DNA of 64,000 bases from RGIG2134 sp964461115 (GCA_964461115.1 CAYWSX010000003.1:1-64000), one strand, 5' to 3'. Shown: positions 24,009 through 32,840, counted from the stretch's first letter. Translations and numbers: made by a program. Notes: a model not told the origin generated them from the sequence alone.

Positions 24009-24800
24009 ATGAATATATTAATTGCGAACGACGACGGGATTGCAGCTAACGGCATACGCGCGCTGGCAGAGGCTTTGAGCGTCAACAATGATGTTTACAT
24101 GGTCGCTCCAGACAGAGAGCGTTCTGCGGCAGGGCACTCACTGACCCTGCACACACCGCTGCGCGTCGAGGAGTTAGAGCCGAAATTCGGGTTAAAACGC
24201 ACTTGGGTGACGACAGGAACACCGGGCGACTGCGTAAAAATCGGTCTGAGCGCAATTCTTGCCGAAAACGAAAAGCCTGACTTAATTATTTCGGGAATCA
24301 ATCACGGACCGAATTTAGGGGTCGACATTTTGTACTCCGGCACGGTTAGCTGTGCGCTAGAGGGCGCTATGAGAGGGTATCCGAGCATGGCTGTATCTCT
24401 CGCAAGCATGAAAACTCAATATGAAGACTTCAAAGTTGCTGCGGAATTCGTCGCGGAATTCGTCCCGCGCGTGCACAAGATTAATTTCCCGAAAAAGTCG
24501 ATTTTGAACGTCAATATCCCGTGTCTCCCGCGTGAAGACATTTCGGGCGTGGCGATTACGAAACTGGGCGACAAAATGTTCACCGACAATTACGACAAAC
24601 GCGTTGACCCTCGAGGTAAGGTCTACTACTGGCTTGCGGGTGAACTCGTAAAATGCGACGAGGACGACGGCACCGACATCAACGCCATTCGCTGCAACAA
24701 AATCTCGATAACACCGGTAACGTTTGAAATGACGCACAAAAGCATTATGCCGGAGCTGGAACAAGCCTTTTGCGAGGGCGGAACCTGCACCTGGTGGTAA
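24009..24800 (+). CDS. surE: 5'/3'-nucleotidase SurE
   Basis: SurE dephosphorylates nucleoside monophosphates and some polyphosphates in the cytosol, a stationary-phase housekeeping activity. The 263 residues fit. The metal site is IANDDGIAANGIRAL (D8, D9). VAPDRERSAAGHSLTL and ISGINHGPNLGVDILYSGTVSCALEG are family motifs. GAAAGGGGCATT gives the ribosome site. It is followed 49 nt later by thiS. Confidence 0.96.
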   Translation: MNILIANDDGIAANGIRALAEALSVNNDVYMVAPDRERSAAGHSLTLHTPLRVEELEPKFGLKRTWVTTGTPGDCVKIGLSAILAENEKPDLIISGINHGPNLGVDILYSGTVSCALEGAMRGYPSMAVSLASMKTQYEDFKVAAEFVAEFVPRVHKINFPKKSILNVNIPCLPREDISGVAITKLGDKMFTDNYDKRVDPRGKVYYWLAGELVKCDEDDGTDINAIRCNKISITPVTFEMTHKSIMPELEQAFCEGGTCTWW

Positions 24801-24849
24801 ATATCAGACTCTGTAATTTCAAGAAAACAGTTTTTTAAACGAGGATACA

Positions 24850-25050
24850 ATGAACATAATTTTAAACGGCGAAAACAAAGAAATACAAGCAGGGGCGACA
24901 GTTTCAGCACTTATTTCAACTTTGGAATCTTTGCCTAAATTTTACGTAATTGAGCATAACGGCAACATCGTCTACAAAGAAAAATATGCCGAAACAGCAC
25001 TCTCAGAAGGCGATAAGGTTGAACTGGTAATGTTCACGGGCGGCGGCTAG
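24850..25050 (+). CDS. thiS: Sulfur carrier protein ThiS
   Basis: ThiS is adenylated and thiocarboxylated at its C-terminus, then gives sulfur for the thiazole of thiamine. The 66-residue ubiquitin-like sequence has MNIILNGENKEIQAGATVSA at the start, a central VIEHNGNIV and the essential C-terminal Gly-Gly (FTGGG). AACGAGGATACA precedes the ATG. No thiF, thiG or thiH lies beside it, so the partners must be elsewhere. Confidence 0.93.
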   Translation: MNIILNGENKEIQAGATVSALISTLESLPKFYVIEHNGNIVYKEKYAETALSEGDKVELVMFTGGG

Positions 25051-25092
25051 GCTGTTTTGAGTGGCGGAGTTGAATTTTCAAAAGTTCAAACG

Positions 25093-26529
25093 ATGATTAA
25101 GCGGTATTTTTATTATTTTATCGTAGGGCTGATAATGTGTGCAGGGATTGGCGTCAGGGCTCATGTCTACCTGATGAACCGTGCGCTTTGGCTGGATGAA
25201 GCCGCGCTTGCAAACAATCTGCTCCTTCCGCACACGATTTTGAATAATATGCAGTTTGGACAGGCTGCACCACCGCTGTTTAAACTTATTTCGCTTGTGA
25301 ATTTGCATTTATTCGGCATAAACGAGTTTGCGCTAAGGCTTTTTCCTCTGGTGTGCGGCATCTTGGCGATTTTCGTATTTTATTACGTATGCACAAAGAT
25401 TCTGGCTTCACGCCTCGCCAAAATCCTTGCTCTGCTGCTATTTTGCGCTAATAACTACCTGATTTACTACTCCTCGGAGTTTAAACAGTATTCGTCCGAC
25501 GTTCTTGTTGTTTTGGCACTCATTGCGGTGTTTTTGAGCGTTGACTTGAAGAAAATCGGCACAAAAAGTATGTTTCTCGTCGGAATTTTATATTCGCTAA
25601 AAATTTGGCTGTCACACTTTTCGCTGTTCATGTTTCCTGTACTTGCCGGTTATATGCTGCTTAAAAAATCAGGCTTGAAAAGGATTATAGCGTTTTGCGC
25701 ACCTTTTGCGGTTTCGTTTTGCGCATTTTACATCACACACCTGCAATACGTCTCTCACAGCGAGTTTATGCAGAATTACTGGCAGTTTTCGTTCATCACA
25801 TCAGGTTCTTCGCTGTTTTATGTAGTCAAAAACTGCGTCGTAAGCGCGTTTTACCCATGTAAATTTATCCTTCTGATACTGTTTTTGATTTTTGCAGGCG
25901 CAATAAAACTTGCGCTGCGCGAAAAAGCAAACTCAATGTTGATTCTCGCGCCTATCGCCGCCGTTTTCATAGCAGCCTGCTTATCCTTGTACCCGTTTGC
26001 GCCAAGGCTTTGTTTGCCGCTGATACCGCTCGCAATCCTTTTAATCTGCGCGTCATTTGACGGAATCTCACTTAAAAACACCAAAACAGGCTGGATTTTC
26101 TTTGCAATTTTTATTCTGGCGTTTTGGCAATACTGGAGCGAATATCCGACGATTATTTTAAAGAAAAATATCTATCTTCGGGAAGAAATGCGCGAACTTT
26201 TGACTATTGTTAAGCGCGAAAAAGCCCCAACAGACAGGATTTTCATAATGCAGGACGGACATCAGGCTTTTAGATTTTATAACAAAAAATTCGGATTTGA
26301 CGAGACGCAGACGGACATTGCGCCTTACACAAGGAACTTCGAAAGCCGTTATACAGAACCGATTTCAGAGATGACAACGTCCAAATCCTGCTACTGGGTG
26401 GTTTTTGTGCAATATTTCGGAAAACATCCCCGAATCGAAGACCTCAGCGTGTGGCTAGCGCAAAACACACGTATAATCAAGGTTTACACCTACTACGAAA
26501 ATTATTTATTTTACGTTGAAAGAAAATAA
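25093..26529 (+). CDS. GT-C/ArnT-like membrane glycosyltransferase
   Basis: The product is 478 residues with about ten membrane helices. The first periplasmic loop has MNRALWLDEAALANNLL, where the Asp-Glu is the usual GT-C catalytic acid. GQAAPPLFKLISLVNLHLFG then FALRLFPLVCGI follow the PMT/ArnT pattern. Such enzymes move sugars from polyprenyl-phosphate donors to lipids or proteins on the outer face of the membrane. I chose the ATG at 25093; an in-frame TTG at 25057 would add 12 residues. Neither has a good ribosome site. It overlaps nothing and runs convergent with queE. Confidence 0.85.
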   Translation: MIKRYFYYFIVGLIMCAGIGVRAHVYLMNRALWLDEAALANNLLLPHTILNNMQFGQAAPPLFKLISLVNLHLFGINEFALRLFPLVCGILAIFVFYYVCTKILASRLAKILALLLFCANNYLIYYSSEFKQYSSDVLVVLALIAVFLSVDLKKIGTKSMFLVGILYSLKIWLSHFSLFMFPVLAGYMLLKKSGLKRIIAFCAPFAVSFCAFYITHLQYVSHSEFMQNYWQFSFITSGSSLFYVVKNCVVSAFYPCKFILLILFLIFAGAIKLALREKANSMLILAPIAAVFIAACLSLYPFAPRLCLPLIPLAILLICASFDGISLKNTKTGWIFFAIFILAFWQYWSEYPTIILKKNIYLREEMRELLTIVKREKAPTDRIFIMQDGHQAFRFYNKKFGFDETQTDIAPYTRNFESRYTEPISEMTTSKSCYWVVFVQYFGKHPRIEDLSVWLAQNTRIIKVYTYYENYLFYVERK

Positions 26530-26539
26530 TGCAAAACAG

Positions 26540-27217
26540 CTACTGAATATTCAAAAACTTGTGAGTCTGCGGAATGAGACGGGTTTTAGGATGCCGAACC
26601 ACAAATTTATCAAAAACCTGCTCGATAAAATCCGTTTTCACAAGGCAGGAGTTCGTGCCCATAACAGGCTGCAAAACCAGCTCCAAATCGTACTTCTGAG
26701 CCAATTCAGCCGTCCTGATAATCTCTTCTTCCGCAATATTTTCGTCAAAAACCAGCTTTATAAAAGTATTTTTATTATTTTCGACGCAAATATGCAAAAA
26801 CGAGTCATGAAGGTTGAAAAGACTGCCGTTTTCGCTTGAGCTGTCAAGTTTTATGTCCATGGAAATCACATCAACATAGCGAATAACCTGTTCCAGAGCG
26901 CCTATAAGCGTCCCGTTAGTCTCGAGATACACATCGGCCTTAACCAAAGGCAGAACCTCCACGAGAAAATCCGCCCACAGCAACGGTTCCCCACCTGTCA
27001 GCGAAACCGAATGAATATTTGGCGTGGAATTTAACCTATCTGCAAGCTGTTGAGAGTCATAAACTTCGACCCCGTCAGAACTTTCCCCAAACTCCGTATC
27101 GCAGTATGCGCAGGACAAATTACATCCGCAAAACCGTACAAACGTCTGCAAGTAGCCGACGTACGGCCCCTCGCCTTGTATTGATGAAAATATTTCTTTA
27201 ATTTTTGCAGTTTTCAC
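26540..27217 (-). CDS. queE: 7-carboxy-7-deazaguanine synthase
   Basis: QueE is a radical-SAM enzyme converting 6-carboxytetrahydropterin to CDG on the way to queuosine. The 225 residues show IFSSIQGEGPYVG at the start and the CxxxCxxC cluster C32/C36/C39 in GCNLSCAYCDTEF. SLTGGEPLLW is the SAM-binding GGE motif. It lies 3 nt after the dnaJ-like gene on the minus strand, so the two may share a transcript. No other queuosine gene is in the window. Confidence 0.94.
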   Translation of the reverse strand: MKTAKIKEIFSSIQGEGPYVGYLQTFVRFCGCNLSCAYCDTEFGESSDGVEVYDSQQLADRLNSTPNIHSVSLTGGEPLLWADFLVEVLPLVKADVYLETNGTLIGALEQVIRYVDVISMDIKLDSSSENGSLFNLHDSFLHICVENNKNTFIKLVFDENIAEEEIIRTAELAQKYDLELVLQPVMGTNSCLVKTDFIEQVFDKFVVRHPKTRLIPQTHKFLNIQ

Positions 27218-27220
27218 TTT

Positions 27221-28399
27221 TTATCTCTCTATAACCTTATCTTTACTGAGTTCCGCCAGTTTTTTGTAAAGCGAAAGCTCCTCTTCACTGAGCGATTTCG
27301 GCAAATCAATTTTCGCCGTAACAATAACATCGCCAACCTTCTCGCCGTCCCGAAGCCCATGCGAAGACAATCGGAATTTCTGTCCCGAAGCTGTATTTGC
27401 GGGTATTTTCATCACAACCGGCCCCTGCGGGGTTTCGACAGATATATCTGTGCCAAAAACCGCCTCATGAGGGAGTATCGATACATCAGTCGAAGCGTTG
27501 AGCCCGTCAAAGGTGAATTTTGAGTCATTTTCTATCTTCACAATGAGATAAACGTCGCCGTTTCGACCGCCATTTTGACCGCGATTCCCTTCGTTTGCGA
27601 TACGTATCTTCGCGCCCTGCTTGATATTTTTCGGAATTTTCACATTAATTTTTTTATGAATAGACGTCTCGCCCGTGCCGTGGCAAAGCGGACACTGAGC
27701 GCCGTTTATAAACATTTTGCCTTGACAGTTCGGGCAAACGTCGGTATGCAGAATGTTTACCGTGCGATGTGTGCCCGAAATCGCCTCCATATAGCTGATT
27801 GTAACCTCAGATAGAACATCCGTGCCGTTTTTCGGCTGCCTGCGCGGCTCTTTTGAACTTTTCTGCTCTTTATAGGCCTGGGAAGCCCCTTTCGCCGCAC
27901 CTTGCGGCTTGACCTTCTCGTGAAAAAGCCCCTCTAAAATATCGTTAAAAACATCTGAAAACGAAGCCTTTGAGGTATTTTGCGCACTTTTATTTTTATC
28001 CGCCGAAGCAGCGTCAGATTTTGCAGAGGCAGCGCCCGAAGCAGAAGACGCCTTGGTCTGAGCCTGCCCCTGCTCCCTATATGCTCTGTTTGCTTGTCCT
28101 GCGCGTGAAGCAGCACCCGGTGCCGCTCCCTGCGCCCTTTGTGCGCCTCGAGATTTCGCACTCTGCGCAGGTGAATACCCTTTAAAAGCGTCGTACATCC
28201 CTTTTTTAGCTATATCTGACAGGACTTCGTAGGCTTCGGTAATTTCTTTAAATTTTGAGACAAAAAGCTCATTCCCCGGGTTCAAATCAGGGTGATATTT
28301 TCGCGCCATGCCTCGGTATGCAGACTTTATCGCCGACTGGTCGCCCGTCGGCTCCAGCCCCAAAATTTCATATAAATTTTTGTAGAAATAATTTTTCAA
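27221..28399 (-). CDS. dnaJ: DnaJ-family co-chaperone with a half zinc centre
   Basis: A J-domain occupies residues about 6-70 (YEILGL, YHPDLNPGNELF with the HPD that stimulates DnaK ATPase). The usual Gly/Phe linker is replaced by a roughly 120-residue Ala/Gln/Ser/Lys-rich segment. The zinc region has only CPNCQG and CPLCHGTG, two CxxC motifs instead of four, so one zinc site. The C-terminal substrate domains follow (RNGDVYLIV, DVSILPHEAVFG, LSSHGLRDG). The start is a TTG at 28399 preceded by GGGGTTGAG; a longer ORF to 28462 crosses the likely -10 (TATATTATAA). It could be a CbpA/DnaJ hybrid rather than the main DnaJ. Confidence 0.85.
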   Translation of the reverse strand: MKNYFYKNLYEILGLEPTGDQSAIKSAYRGMARKYHPDLNPGNELFVSKFKEITEAYEVLSDIAKKGMYDAFKGYSPAQSAKSRGAQRAQGAAPGAASRAGQANRAYREQGQAQTKASSASGAASAKSDAASADKNKSAQNTSKASFSDVFNDILEGLFHEKVKPQGAAKGASQAYKEQKSSKEPRRQPKNGTDVLSEVTISYMEAISGTHRTVNILHTDVCPNCQGKMFINGAQCPLCHGTGETSIHKKINVKIPKNIKQGAKIRIANEGNRGQNGGRNGDVYLIVKIENDSKFTFDGLNASTDVSILPHEAVFGTDISVETPQGPVVMKIPANTASGQKFRLSSHGLRDGEKVGDVIVTAKIDLPKSLSEEELSLYKKLAELSKDKVIER

Positions 28400-28599
28400 C
28401 TCAACCCCGAGGTTATAATATATTGTAATTTTAACTGAATAACGGAAAAAGGCAACCTGCAAATGGCGTAAACAGGGGTAGTGCGAATAAATATTACGAA
28501 ATATTAAGTAAATTTTGTCGGAAAGAGCAATTTTCAGCGAAGAAAATTTTTTATTAAAGAGTAAGGTTAGATTAGTTTTTATGAAGGTAGTAGGTCGCT

Positions 28600-29055
28600 A
28601 TGACTAATTCGTTGAGTTTTGATATTTCACCTCAATATCCGTTGCCAAATTACGGCGGCGTGGGAGCACCCGGCGTACAGCCTTTTGCAGGGAATTACGG
28701 CGGAAATCCGACTTCAATTTCCACGCTGGCACCGCTTGCGCAGGATACTTTCGGTGCAAAATACTACGGCCGAAACGAAGGCGGAAGCATCCCTTGGAAA
28801 ACAGTCCTTGCAGGCGCACTTGTCGGCGGACTGGCATTGTTCGGCGGAAAACTTGCAGTTACAAAAGTTTTTAGGGGGCTAAAATCACTCGTGACCCCAA
28901 CAGGCTGGAAATCTTTCGGCCGCAAATGGAATCTCTCAAAGCAAAAGACAAATTTGCGCAACGTGAGAAGCGAACTTGCGGATGCCAAAAGCTTGAAGAG
29001 CGTAAATGACCGCATAGCAAAAGCTCAAGCCCAACTTGCTGATATTAAAAAATAA
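28600..29055 (+). CDS. Lineage-specific protein with a TFGAK motif and one membrane helix
   Basis: The product is 151 residues. A Pro/Gly/Asn-rich N-terminus (1-45) leads to PLAQDTFGAKYYGR (F51). One hydrophobic helix follows (WKTVLAGALVGGLALFGGKL, about 66-85), then a basic helical tail (KSFGRKWNLSKQKTNLRNVR). No family recognised. Its leader shares GTAAGGTTAG and an AAGGTAG/GAGGTAG stretch with the MMGG gene. An 8-codon upstream ORF (28581-28607) overlaps its start. A strong terminator follows at 29124. Confidence 0.82.
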   Translation: MTNSLSFDISPQYPLPNYGGVGAPGVQPFAGNYGGNPTSISTLAPLAQDTFGAKYYGRNEGGSIPWKTVLAGALVGGLALFGGKLAVTKVFRGLKSLVTPTGWKSFGRKWNLSKQKTNLRNVRSELADAKSLKSVNDRIAKAQAQLADIKK

Positions 29056-29123
29056 TTTTTATAAATCAAAGTAAATTCCTCGTGTGAAATATTTTAAAGT
29101 GTTTAAAGTGTAAATGTGTGACA

Positions 29124-29148
29124 GGCTGACTTTTGTCAGCCTTTTTTA
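29124..29148 (+). terminator. Rho-independent terminator
   Basis: GGCTGAC, TTTT, GTCAGCC then seven T residues, about 70 nt after the stop of the gene at 28600. Confidence 0.92.
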
Positions 29149-29186
29149 TTGCGCAAAATATCGTTCACCTGCAAGAAGCGGACACT

Positions 29187-29269
29187 GTCATTCTGAACCC
29201 GCAGGGGGAAGAATCTTTGAGGCTTTTTACGTCTTTTGATTTAAGATTCTTCGCTTCGCTCAGAATGAC
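29187..29269. repeat. Two CATTCTGA-type repeats
   Basis: GTCATTCTGAACCCGCAGGG followed by GGAAGAATCT (29187-29216), and AGATTCTTCGCTTCGCTCAG followed by AATGAC (29244-29269). The second is the cleanest palindrome of the family. The rest of 29056-29403 is promoter and terminator. Confidence 0.8.
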
Positions 29270-29364
29270 GAAGAAAATACTACAATGACAAGGTGGGAGC
29301 CACACAATGGCAGCATAAGGGCGCACAATAACTTCCAAATTCGGTTTTCCTTTTACCAAACTTG

Positions 29365-29373
29365 TGCTATAAT
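29365..29373 (+). promoter_or_regulatory. Extended -10 promoter of yajQ
   Basis: TGCTATAAT (TGnTATAAT), 31 nt before the ATG at 29404. Confidence 0.6.
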
Positions 29374-29403
29374 TTGAAAAATAATTAAGATTAGGGGGTA
29401 AAT

Positions 29404-29904
29404 ATGGCTAAAGAATGCAGTTTTGACGTAGTTTCGGAATTCGATAAGCAGGAGCTTGTGAACGCTGTCGACCAGGCACAGCGCGAACTTACACAACGTT
29501 TTGATTTAAAAAACACAAACTCGAACATCGAGCTTGAGGCTGATAAAGCCATCACCATAACGACTGCTGATGACATGAAGCTTCGCAATATTCTGGACAT
29601 TTTACAGTCCAAACTCGTAAAACGCAACCTCAGCATTAAAATTCTTGACGCTCAAACGCTCGAAAACGCTCTCGGCGGGAATGTGAGACAGGTTTTCAAA
29701 CTAAAAAAAGGTTTGACAACAGAGCTTGCAAAAAAAATCTCTGCTGACATCAAAAACTCTAAAATTAAGGTTCAAGCCGCGATTCAGGGTGATTCCGTAA
29801 GAGTTTCGGGCAAAGACAAAGACGACTTGCAGGCAGTAATCAAACTTCTTCGCGAAAACGAAGAGAAATACGATGTTCCGCTGCAATTCAACAACTACAG
29901 ATAA
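29404..29904 (+). CDS. YajQ-family nucleotide-binding protein
   Basis: A small RRM-like protein of the UPF0234 family. Members bind nucleotides, and some bind cyclic di-GMP or act in RNA or phage processes; the role here is unknown. The 166 residues are full length. ECSFDVVSEFDKQELVNAVD and ELTQRFDLKNT at the N-terminus, and the C-terminal QGDSVRVSGKDKDDLQAVI plus PLQFNNYR, are family hallmarks. AGGGGGTAAAT precedes the ATG. dapB follows after 15 nt, so the two are probably co-transcribed. Confidence 0.93.
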   Translation: MAKECSFDVVSEFDKQELVNAVDQAQRELTQRFDLKNTNSNIELEADKAITITTADDMKLRNILDILQSKLVKRNLSIKILDAQTLENALGGNVRQVFKLKKGLTTELAKKISADIKNSKIKVQAAIQGDSVRVSGKDKDDLQAVIKLLRENEEKYDVPLQFNNYR

Positions 29905-29919
29905 TACAGAGGGAAAATT

Positions 29920-30726
29920 ATGATAAAAGTAATGGTAATAGGCGCTTGCGGAAAAATGGGACGCGAAGTCGTCAAAGCCGTTTGTGCACAGGAAAATATG
30001 GAGCTTGTTGCGGCGGTAGACCTCGCGAATGAGGGACTGGACATCGGTTCTATCGTTTTAAACAAAGAAATCGGCGTGAAAATTACGTCAAACCTCGAAG
30101 CGACGATTGAAGCGGCGATTAAGGCGGCAAAGCCTGACGTAGCAATAGATTTCACCCAGCCTTCCGTGATTTTCAACAATGCAAAAACGCTTATCAGAAA
30201 AGGCGTGAGACCCGTAATCGGTACAACAGGGCTGTCTGACGCTCAGGTTGAGGAATTGAAGCAAATGAGCACACAAAACAATGTTTCGACGCTGATTGCG
30301 CCAAACTTCACAATAGGCGCGGTTTTGATGATGATGTTTGCGCAACAGGCGGCAAAATATTTTGACAACGCGGAAATTATCGAACTTCACCACAACCGGA
30401 AAAAAGACGCTCCATCAGGCACAGCGGTGAAAACAGCGCAGATGATGGCGTCGGTTAAAGAGGATTTTGCTAAAGATAATTGCGCGGAAACCGAACTTAT
30501 ACAAGGCTCTCGCGGCGGCTCGTCCTACTCTGATATTCACATTCACTCGGTGAGAATGCCGGGCTATATCGCAAGCCAAGAGGTGATTTTCGGCGCTTCG
30601 GGACAGATTATGACAATCCGCCACGACTCTATGGACCGCGAATGCTATATGTCAGGCGTAATGCTTGCCGTGAAGCACGTTTACACCAATCAGGACTTCG
30701 TTTACGGGCTGGAAAATATTTTGTAG
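29920..30726 (+). CDS. dapB: 4-hydroxy-tetrahydrodipicolinate reductase
   Basis: DapB reduces the DapA product with NAD(P)H in lysine/diaminopimelate synthesis. The 268 residues show the dinucleotide motif VIGACGKMGREVVKAV (6-21) and IDFTQPSV. The catalytic loop ELHHNRKKDAPSGTA carries the His pair and Lys. The C-terminal HSVRMPGYIASQEVIFG closes the domain. The dapB-asd-dapA order makes a compact diaminopimelate block with an internal promoter before asd. Confidence 0.96.
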   Translation: MIKVMVIGACGKMGREVVKAVCAQENMELVAAVDLANEGLDIGSIVLNKEIGVKITSNLEATIEAAIKAAKPDVAIDFTQPSVIFNNAKTLIRKGVRPVIGTTGLSDAQVEELKQMSTQNNVSTLIAPNFTIGAVLMMMFAQQAAKYFDNAEIIELHHNRKKDAPSGTAVKTAQMMASVKEDFAKDNCAETELIQGSRGGSSYSDIHIHSVRMPGYIASQEVIFGASGQIMTIRHDSMDRECYMSGVMLAVKHVYTNQDFVYGLENIL

Positions 30727-30746
30727 TCGTACAACGATTTTCATAG

Positions 30747-30752
30747 TATAAT
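30747..30752 (+). promoter_or_regulatory. -10 box before asd
   Basis: TATAAT 58 nt before the asd start, in the 83-nt dapB-asd gap. The -35 is weak. Confidence 0.4.
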
Positions 30753-30809
30753 TTTACACACAAACGCGGTGAAGACAGTGAAAACCGCGACAGTTAAGGA
30801 GAATGAAAA

Positions 30810-31826
30810 ATGAGTTTACCAAACATTGCAGTACTTGGTGCAACAGGCGTCGTAGGACGCGAAATTATGAGTATTTTAATCGAGAACGATGTAAAATACA
30901 ACGAAATAAAGTTTTTGGCATCAAAGAAGAGCGCTGGTAAACAAATAGAATTCAAGGGCGAAACACATACTATCGTTGAAGCAACGCCTGAAGCTTTCGA
31001 AGGCATAAATATCGTTTTGGCGTCAGCAGGCGGCTCTACAAGTGTTGCGCTTGCACCTGAAGCCGTAAAACGCGGCTGCGTCTACATCGACAACTCTTCA
31101 GCGTTCAGAATGGTTGAGGGCACTCCGCTCGTAATCGCAGGCGTAAACGATGACGATCTGAAATTACACAAAGGAATCGTCGCAAACCCTAACTGCTCAA
31201 CGTCTCAGCTTATGTTGGCTTTGAAACCGCTCCACGATTGCGCAAAAATCAAAAGAATAATCGTTTCAACATACCAAGCGGTGTCAGGCGCGGGTTTGTC
31301 GGCTATCAACGAGCTTACGGCAAACACCAAAGCGTCTTTGGCGGGTGAAAAGTTTCAAAATGAAGTGTTCAAACACGAAATCGGCTTCAACGTAATCCCT
31401 CAAATCGACGTGTTCTGTGAAAACGGCTACACGAAAGAGGAAATGAAGGTTACGAACGAAACTCGCAAGATTTTGCACCTTGCACCTGACACACCAATCT
31501 CCTGTACTGCAGTGAGAGTACCTGTATACAGAGGTCACTCCGAGGCTGTTACGGTTGAGTTTGAAAACACTATCACAGAAGAAAAAGCACGCGAAATCCT
31601 CGAAAATGCATACGGCGTAGAGGTTATCGACGACAAAGCAAACTTTGCATACCCTACCCCGCTTGAAGCAGCGTCAAAAGACCCTGTTTACGTAGGCCGA
31701 ATCCGCAAAAACATCGCATTCGACAACGCAATCGACTTCTGGTGTGTAGCCGACAACCTCAGAATCGGCGCGGCTTTGAACACGGTTCGCATTGCCGAAA
31801 AAATTATTGAAATGAAATTATATTAA
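30810..31826 (+). CDS. asd: Aspartate-semialdehyde dehydrogenase
   Basis: Asd reduces aspartyl phosphate to the semialdehyde shared by lysine, threonine and methionine synthesis. The 338 residues have the NADP motif VLGATGVVGREIMSIL (6-21) and LASAGGSTS. The catalytic Cys is in ANPNCSTSQLMLAL (about 131), and the substrate-site His region is RVPVYRGHSEAV. TAAGGAGAATGAAA precedes the ATG. dapA follows after 10 nt. Confidence 0.97.
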   Translation: MSLPNIAVLGATGVVGREIMSILIENDVKYNEIKFLASKKSAGKQIEFKGETHTIVEATPEAFEGINIVLASAGGSTSVALAPEAVKRGCVYIDNSSAFRMVEGTPLVIAGVNDDDLKLHKGIVANPNCSTSQLMLALKPLHDCAKIKRIIVSTYQAVSGAGLSAINELTANTKASLAGEKFQNEVFKHEIGFNVIPQIDVFCENGYTKEEMKVTNETRKILHLAPDTPISCTAVRVPVYRGHSEAVTVEFENTITEEKAREILENAYGVEVIDDKANFAYPTPLEAASKDPVYVGRIRKNIAFDNAIDFWCVADNLRIGAALNTVRIAEKIIEMKLY

Positions 31827-31836
31827 GGAGATAAAA

Positions 31837-32724
31837 ATGTTGAGATACGACGCAGGCGAAATTATCACGGCGATGGTTACGCCGATGGATAAGGATCGCA
31901 AAGTTGATTACAATCAAGCGGAAGTTTTGGCGAAGCACCTCGCAGACAACGGCTCTGACGCGCTTTTGGTCGCAGGCACCACAGGGGAATCACCTACTTT
32001 GACGTTTGACGAGGAGTTCGAACTTTTAAATGCAGTTCGCGCGATTGTGGGCAAATCCTGCAAAATCGTTATGGGGACAGGCTCTAACTGCACAGATACA
32101 GCGGTAAAAGCTTCAAAAAAAGCAGCCTCTGCAGGCGCAGACGCACTCTTGTCCGTAGTTCCGTACTACAACAAACCGTCTCAAAAAGGCATGTACGAAC
32201 ACTTTTCGACTATCGCAAAAGCAGTTAAAGACACGCCGATTATTTTGTATAACATCCCGGGCAGAACAGGGGTAAACATGCAGCCTGACACGGTTGCGCG
32301 CCTTGCAAACGACTTTGACAACATTGTCGCGGTAAAACAAAGCTACGGCGACCTCGACGTTGTAACAGAGTTGAAAGAAAAATTGCCGTCAGACTTCGCA
32401 ATATACAGCGGAGACGATTCCTTGACCCTTCCGATGTTGTCGGTCGGCGCTTACGGTGTAATTTCAGTCGCTTCGCACGTTGTCGGAAAAGAAGTAAAAG
32501 CGCTCGTCCGCGCATTTAAAGAGGGACGAAACGAGGATGCACTAAAAATTCACCTCAAACTCGCACCGTTGTTCAAGAAGCTTTTTATGGCTCCAAACCC
32601 TGTGCCTGTTAAGTATGCGCTCTCAAAAGTGGACATAATTTCTGATTACGTTCGACGTCCGCTCGTTGAACTTGACGAGGATGAAAAAATCGAATTTTTG
32701 AAAGTGTTCAAGAACTATATTTAG
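31837..32724 (+). CDS. dapA: 4-hydroxy-tetrahydrodipicolinate synthase
   Basis: DapA condenses pyruvate with aspartate semialdehyde. The 295-residue TIM barrel has GTTGESPTL (the Thr-Thr pair), PYYNKPSQKGMYEHF (catalytic Tyr) and ILYNIPGRTGVNM with its Arg. AVKQSYGDLD contains the Schiff-base Lys. AAGGAGATAAAA precedes the ATG. It closes the dapB-asd-dapA block. No clear terminator follows, only two short palindromic repeats. Confidence 0.97.
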   Translation: MLRYDAGEIITAMVTPMDKDRKVDYNQAEVLAKHLADNGSDALLVAGTTGESPTLTFDEEFELLNAVRAIVGKSCKIVMGTGSNCTDTAVKASKKAASAGADALLSVVPYYNKPSQKGMYEHFSTIAKAVKDTPIILYNIPGRTGVNMQPDTVARLANDFDNIVAVKQSYGDLDVVTELKEKLPSDFAIYSGDDSLTLPMLSVGAYGVISVASHVVGKEVKALVRAFKEGRNEDALKIHLKLAPLFKKLFMAPNPVPVKYALSKVDIISDYVRRPLVELDEDEKIEFLKVFKNYI

Positions 32725-32755
32725 CAGGAATTACAACGTCTGCAAACATACTATA

Positions 32756-32776
32756 GTGCCGAACTTGTTTCGGCAT
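32756..32776. repeat. TGCCGAAC...TTCGGCA palindrome
   Basis: TGCCGAACTTGTTTCGGCA followed by TC folds with a GCCGAA/TTCGGC stem. A related perfect one lies at 32841. Confidence 0.55.
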
Positions 32777-32840
32777 CTTACCCTTTGCGCATATCAAATT
32801 AGACAGCAAAATCTTAAGCCGTCTTTTATAAATGGACAAA

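Noticed and set aside
24850..25050. TPP riboswitch before thiS
   Set aside because: The 49-nt surE-thiS gap is too short for the aptamer and lacks its conserved CTGAGA core.
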